Part shown: in pieces, positions 11,771 to 16,007 of the stretch
How positions within the stretch are numbered: the first letter of the stretch is position 1
Layout: each line of letters begins with the position of its first letter
Source: Acephala macrosclerotiorum
Taxonomy: Eukaryota; Ascomycota; Leotiomycetes; Helotiales; Mollisiaceae
Length of the DNA: 16,007 bases
Assembly (NCBI GenBank): GCA_014904845.1
Contig: MU119847.1
Coordinates: forward strand, 1 to 16,007
Direction: 5' to 3'
Program-made: the position numbers and the translations under genes
The notes under the pieces: generated by a model
Seen by the model: the letters and a program-made list of their open reading frames with translations, nothing else
Databases searched by the model: none
Told to the model about the DNA's origin: nothing

Positions 11771-11800
11771 AAAAAAAATATATATATATATATTTTTTTT
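11771..11800. repeat. Perfect 30-bp palindrome, A8 (TA)7 T8
   Basis: Eight A's, seven TA dinucleotides and eight T's form an exact palindrome; the match stops at the next base on each side. Such sequences melt and extrude cruciforms easily. Low-complexity chance is possible, but the exact symmetry over 30 bp is notable. Confidence 0.9.
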
Positions 11801-12353
11801 ATTGATTTTAATAATATTAATATTATAATTAAATAATTAAAAAAAAAAATTATTAACGTTTTTTTAATAAAAAACGATTTGAAATAATAAATATAAAACG
11901 TTAAATAATTTAAAACAATTAAATTATAAAATTAAATATATTAAATGAAAATTAAATAAATAAATTTTTAATAAAAATTAATAATACGAATATTATAAAT
12001 TAAATTAATAAAAAAAAAAAATACGAAATATAAATTAATAATATTTAACGAATTTTATTAAATTATATTAAAAATTTTATATATTTAAATTATAAAAAAA
12101 ATTAATTCAATTTCAAAAAATATTAAAAAAACAAAAATACGATATTATAAATATAAAATACAATAGAAATAAAATTATTATAAAGTATTACATAAATAAT
12201 ATTTTTTCGAAAACGATTATAAAAATATATAAAAATATAAAAATACGAGAATATTATTATTAAAACGAAAAAAAATATTATTTAATTTTTTAATTAATTA
12301 ATATAATAATTAAAATAATTTTATAATCTAATAATTACTACGAACTATAAATT

Positions 12354-12374
12354 TAATAATAATAATAATAATAA
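12354..12374. repeat. (TAA)7 microsatellite
   Basis: Seven uninterrupted TAA units. It is the same motif family as the array at the left end of the window. Confidence 0.9.
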
Positions 12375-12774
12375 AATTTAATCGAAATATTTAAATATAG
12401 TAATTTAATTAGTTTATTAAAAAAATTTATAATAAAAATAATTTAAAAATTTAAAAATAATATATAATTATTTCGATGAAAAATATTAAAATTTTAATTG
12501 TATTACATTTTAAATATTAATTTAAACTATTATATAAACAATTTAATATTCGAAAATAAATTAAAATTAAATTAAATATTATTAAATTTTAAATTTTAAA
12601 CGATTTTATTAATTCGTTATTATACAAATCAATAAAATATAATTATATTTAATAAAAATCGCGATCGTAAAATTTTTAAATATATTATTGTTTTAAATAC
12701 TAAAATTAATAATTATTTTTTCAATAAAAAATATTAAAACGTTTTAAATACGTTTTTATTTTAAATATTTTTAT

Positions 12775-12969
12775 AATTGTACAATTTTTAAAAAAAATTT
12801 CAAAGAATTTTTCTTTGAAATTATATATTAAATAAAATAATTCAAATTAATTAAATCGATCGTAATAATTTAATATAAAAAACGAAAATTTTAAAAATAT
12901 TTTTTTAATATAAAATTTTATAATAAATAAATTTTTATTTAAAATATCAAAGTATTTAAATATTAAAAT
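12775..12969 (+). repeat. Tandem unit 1 (195 bp)
   Basis: This is the best-preserved unit. It holds the palindromic start aattgtacaatt, an exact 10-bp hairpin (12796-12822), then aaatcgatcgtaataattt and aaaaaacgaaaattttaaaa, and ends in an AT stretch with ttttatttaaaatatcaaag. Confidence 0.75.
12796..12822. repeat. Perfect 10-bp hairpin inside tandem unit 1
   Basis: AATTTCAAAG (12796-12805) and CTTTGAAATT (12813-12822) are exact inverted arms around a 7-base loop, AATTTTT. Units 2 and 3 have AT-eroded versions at the same place, so the ancestral unit probably carried this hairpin. Confidence 0.8.
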
Positions 12970-13181
12970 AATTGTATAATTTTTAAAAAAAATTTTAAAT
13001 TTTTTTTTTTGAAATTATATATTAAAAAAAAATAATTTAAATTGATTAAATTAATTATAATAATTCGATATAAAAAACGAAATTTTTTAAAAAGTATTTT
13101 TTTAATATAAAATTTTATTAGAAATACGTTTTTATTTAAAACGTTAAAATAATAATATACGAAAATTTATACTAGTTTTAT
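12970..13181 (+). repeat. Tandem unit 2 (212 bp)
   Basis: It follows the order of unit 1 but has lost the hairpin's right arm and the cgatcg core, which here reads gattaaattaatt. Near 13145-13181 it carries extra sequence including atatacgaaaatttatactag that is absent from unit 1. Confidence 0.75.
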
Positions 13182-13365
13182 AATTACGCAATTTTAAAAA
13201 AAAAATTTTAAAAAGTTTTTTTTTAAAATTATATATTAAACAAAATAATTTAAATCGATAAAATTAATTATAATAATTTAATATAAAAAACGAAAATTCT
13301 AAGAAATATTTTTTGAATAATATAAAACTTTATAAAAAGTATATTTTTATTTTAAATATTAAAAA
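13182..13365 (+). repeat. Tandem unit 3 (about 184 bp, right end unclear)
   Basis: It starts aattacgcaatttt and repeats the shared landmarks (aattatatattaaacaaaataattt, taaatcgataaaattaatt, aaaaaacgaaaattc). Similarity fades after the ttttattttaaatatt words at about 13346-13360, so its right boundary is only approximate. Confidence 0.7.
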
Positions 13366-13369
13366 ATTT

Positions 13370-13690
13370 ATTGATTTATCAATTTTATTACTTGGTAAAA
13401 TTCGAATTATTATATTAATAAAATTATTTTAATTTCAAATTCTTATAAAATACTCAAATTAAAAATTATTAATTTGAAACTTGAAATAAAAATAAATTAT
13501 TAAAGTTGAAAATTTTATAATCTCTCGTAAAAACGCTTTTGCGAAATTTACAAAATAAAACATATATCGAGTTCGAAAAAAAAAACTCGTTTATTATTAA
13601 TTCGTTTAACGAATTATCGAACGAATTTTTTTTTTCGATATTCGATATACATTTTAAAAATTTTAATAAAAACGCTTTTTTTATAAAGTT
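13370..13690. other. Less eroded patch with clustered inverted repeats
   Basis: Directly after the tandem array, C and G outside CpG are commoner than in the flanks, in words such as attacttggtaaaat, gaaacttgaaat, aatctctcgt and cgcttttgcgaaa. No coding frame or RNA gene is evident. It holds several small inverted repeats: tttcaaatt (13433-13441) with aatttgaaa (13471-13479), cgagtt (13568-13573) with aactcg (13584-13589), and aattcgtttaacgaatt (13599-13615). The word aaaacgctttt occurs at 13530-13540 and again at 13669-13679. It may be one end of a younger element or a segment too short to have been recognised by RIP. Confidence 0.5.
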
Positions 13691-16007
13691 TTATATTTAA
13701 AAAAAAAATTTAAAAATTTTTTTTTATATTAAATTATTACGATTAATTTAATGAATTAATAATAATTATTAAAATTATATTTATAAAAATAAATTTTTTA
13801 AATTTTTTTTATAATATTATTAATTATAATTTTTTTTAACGTAAATTTTATTAAATAATAAAAGTTTTTTTAATAAATATACATTGCAATTTATAATATT
13901 TTATAATTTTAATTTAAATTACGTAATAATTATTAATTTAAATAAATAAATTTTTTTTTAATTTATAATTTAAATATAATAAATTTAAATTTTTTTAAAA
14001 TCAATTAAAAATCGAAAAATTAATTAAAATTAAAATATATTATTTTTTATTTTTATATTATTTAAATTTTAATTAAAAAAATTATTAATATTTTATTTTT
14101 AAATTTGAAATTTAAAATAAATTTTTAATTATTAATAAATAATATAAAAATAATTTAAATATTAATTATAAAAATAAATTAAAAATTATAATTTAATAAC
14201 GAATTTAAAAAAACGTAAAAAAAATTTATTATATATTTATTTTAACGAATTTATAAAAATAAAATAAAAAATAATAAAAAATAAATTAACGTTAATAAAT
14301 TAATAATAATATTTTATTTAAAATTAAAAAATGAAAATTTAATTATTTTTTTTTAATAATTAAAAAAAAATTTATAAATTAAAATTCGAAAAAAATAATA
14401 AAAAAAGTAATAATAATTATATTATAAAAAAAATTAAAAATTAATATAATATTAAATAAAAAAAAATTTAAATTTCAAATATAAAATAAAAATTATATAA
14501 TATTATTAAAACGAAAAAAAATATTATAATTATAAAAAAAAATAATATAATTATATTATATAACGTAAAAAATTTAAAATATATAATCGATTTTTTTTAT
14601 AAACGAAATAAATTATTAATTTTATTTAATATTAAAAAAATAATAATTAAAAAATTTAATATAATAAATTTTAATATAAATATATAAAATATAATATAAA
14701 TTAATATTAATTAAAATCGTATAAATATAATTAAAACGTATATAATATATTAATTAAAATTTATTTTAATAAAAAAAAAAATAAAAAAATAATATAAAAA
14801 ATAAATTAATTATTAAAATTATTATTAATATAATAAAATTTAAATAACGTTATAAAATATTTTTAAATAAAAAATTTTAATTTTATAATATTAAAAAAAT
14901 AAAAAAAATAAATTAATTATAAAATATTATTAAAATATATTAAATTAAAAAAATAAAAAAATCGAATTATTATTAAAAAAAACAATTAAAAAATATAAAA
15001 CGTTAAAAAAATAAATTAAATTATAAATTTTTTTAATTTAAAAAAAGTTTTTTTTTATATAAAAATATATATAAATTTTTAATAAAAATAAATATTATAA
15101 TATAAAATATAATAATTATAAATTAAATATAATTTAAATATAATTTCTTTTTATAAATAATATTTATATAATATAAAATTTATAATTATTATAAATATAA
15201 ATATATAAAAATTCAATATTTAATATTCGTTATTTATAAATAATATTTAAAATCGTATTATTTTAAAATATATTTAAATTATAAAAATAAAACGTAAAAA
15301 ATTAATTAATTCGAATAATAATTATATATTAAATATTTTTAAACGATTATAATAAAATTAATAATATTTTAATATAAAAAAAAACAAAATAATTTTATAA
15401 ATTAAATTCAAAAATAAAATTTTTTATAATAAATTAATAATTAAATTTTAATATAAAATTTTAAATAATTAAAATTTATTTTTTTAAATTTAAAAAATAA
15501 AAAAAATAAAAATTCGTAAAATTTAAAATAATATAAAAAAAAATATAATAAATTTATTTTATTTTATTTTAATAAAAACATTTTTTAAAAAAAATAAAAA
15601 AAATAAAATAAAAATTAATAAAAAATTTTTTAAAAAAAAATTAATTAAAATTTAAATATAAATAATAAATCGTTTAATTTATTAAATTTATATAATAAAA
15701 AAAATTATAATATTTAATTTAAAAAAATTATATTAAATAAAAATAATATAAAAAATAAAAACGATTATAATTTAAATTTTTATTATTTAAATATTTTTTT
15801 TAAATTATTTAAAAAAAAACTTATATAATAATAAAATTATAATAATAATTAATAATATATTTAATTTAATTTTTATTTTTAATAAATTAAATTTTATATT
15901 TATTATATTATTATATTAAATAATTTAATTAATTTTTTAATATATATATATATTTTATATATTAATAAATAATATTAATAATATTTTTAATAATTTTTAA
16001 ATAAAAA
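13691..16007. other. Gene-free AT desert to the window end
   Basis: No coding region, RNA gene or defined element is visible. G+C is again very low and mostly in isolated CpGs. The plus strand is T-rich to about 14100 and then A-rich to about 15000. A short TA run lies at 15941-15953. Frequent TAA words close every reading frame quickly. Confidence 0.75.
15941..15953. repeat. (TA)6 dinucleotide tract
   Basis: A short pure TA run near the right window edge; simple-sequence DNA only. Confidence 0.8.

Larger units (their letters stand above)
11141..12610. other. Gene-free A-rich stretch with CpG islets
   Basis: No gene is visible. The plus strand is A-rich again and scattered CpGs persist, for example cgacgaatt near 11349, atcgtcgtata near 11481 and tacgcgattt near 11610. 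Two long AT inverted repeats (11174-11218 and 11771-11800) and a (TAA)7 run lie within it. It leads into the tandem array without a clear boundary. Confidence 0.6.
12620..13365 (+). repeat. Degenerate tandem array, unit about 195-213 bp
   Basis: Three successive units share the same ordered landmarks: aattgtacaattttt-like start (12775, 12970, 13182), gaaattatatatta (12817, 13011, 13225), aaaaaacgaaa (12877, 13072, 13285) and tttttaatataaaa (12902, 13099, 13310). The spacings are 194-197 bp and then 211-214 bp. The longer second period comes from about 18 extra bases near 13150-13180. A poorer copy precedes them: gatcgtaa at 12663 sits exactly 195 bp before the same word at 12858, and acgttttaaatacgtttttatttt (12739-12762) resembles the unit end near 13126-13143. 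I place the array at about 12620-13365 with diffuse outer edges. The period is close to nucleosome spacing. Diverged satellite or a triplicated segment of another element are both possible. Confidence 0.8.

Noticed and set aside
9660..12667. CGATCGCG (9660-9667) and its inverted copy CGCGATCG (12660-12667) as terminal inverted repeats of a 3-kb transposon
   Set aside because: The match stops after about nine bases on both sides, and such words form easily where CpG is the main surviving G+C. The right copy is better explained as part of the degenerate tandem unit, since gatcgtaa recurs exactly 195 bp downstream.
12620..13365. CRISPR-like array
   Set aside because: The repeats are whole units of about 195-213 bp that diverge along their length, not short identical repeats separated by unique spacers of constant size.
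1..16007. Short open frames rich in Lys, Asn, Ile, Phe and Tyr
   Set aside because: They are what A/T low-complexity DNA gives by chance. They are short, lack recognisable motifs, and show no codon structure or gene-like rise in G+C.
1..16007. A fungal mitochondrial genome with GC clusters
   Set aside because: The GC-rich hairpin at 3836-3875 recalls yeast mitochondrial GC clusters. However, 16 kb without any rRNA, tRNA or core respiratory gene, plus survival of G+C almost only as CpG, does not fit. Not fully excluded for an intergenic expansion.
1..16007. Plasmodium, Dictyostelium or anaerobic gut fungus intergenic DNA
   Set aside because: These genomes have very AT-rich spacers, but a gene would normally appear within 16 kb, and a strong CpG excess among residual G+C is not, as far as I know, their usual signature. 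Kept as alternatives only.

Overview
This window is an extreme AT desert with no gene that I can support. A hand count of positions 1-960 gives roughly 45 G+C bases (about 5%). Positions 4020-4794 hold only about nine (about 1%). Stop codons are dense in every frame on both strands, and I see no rRNA, tRNA or CRISPR array. The few surviving C and G bases are mostly in CpG: in 1-960 about 18 of 24 C's are followed by G, tens of times more than base composition predicts. That is the opposite of ordinary methyl-CpG decay. It fits saturating C-to-T mutation at CpA, CpT and CpC that spares CpG, as in repeat-induced point mutation (RIP) of filamentous ascomycete fungi. My best guess is an AT-isochore, pericentromeric or subtelomeric block of a RIP-active ascomycete. 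The species cannot be named from this sequence.

Layout: 1-95 is an ATA microsatellite cut by the window edge. Positions 96-3801 are AT desert. Positions 3807-4014 form a small island whose left part is about 60% G+C (29 of 48 bases at 3831-3878). It begins TGT, ends in an ACTAATA that could be an eroded ACTAACA, and has TATAT on both sides, so I read it as a solo LTR of a fungal LTR retrotransposon. Positions 4020-4794 contain no CpG at all and probably continue the old DNA into which the LTR inserted. From about 4795 to 9660 the plus strand is A-rich and CpG reappears, probably an eroded coding-type transposon body. From about 9700 to 11140 the plus strand becomes T-rich and less eroded. Positions 11140-12610 are A-rich again, with two long AT inverted repeats. 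A degenerate satellite of about 195-213 bp occupies about 12620-13365 in three clear copies plus one poor copy. A less eroded patch with several inverted repeats lies at 13370-13690. The rest, to 16007, is AT desert.

No genes work together here. The window reads as a graveyard of repeats of different ages: saturated DNA, a younger or RIP-exempt LTR, a tandem array, and segments differing in CpG retention and strand bias. All counts and alignments were done by eye and are approximate.
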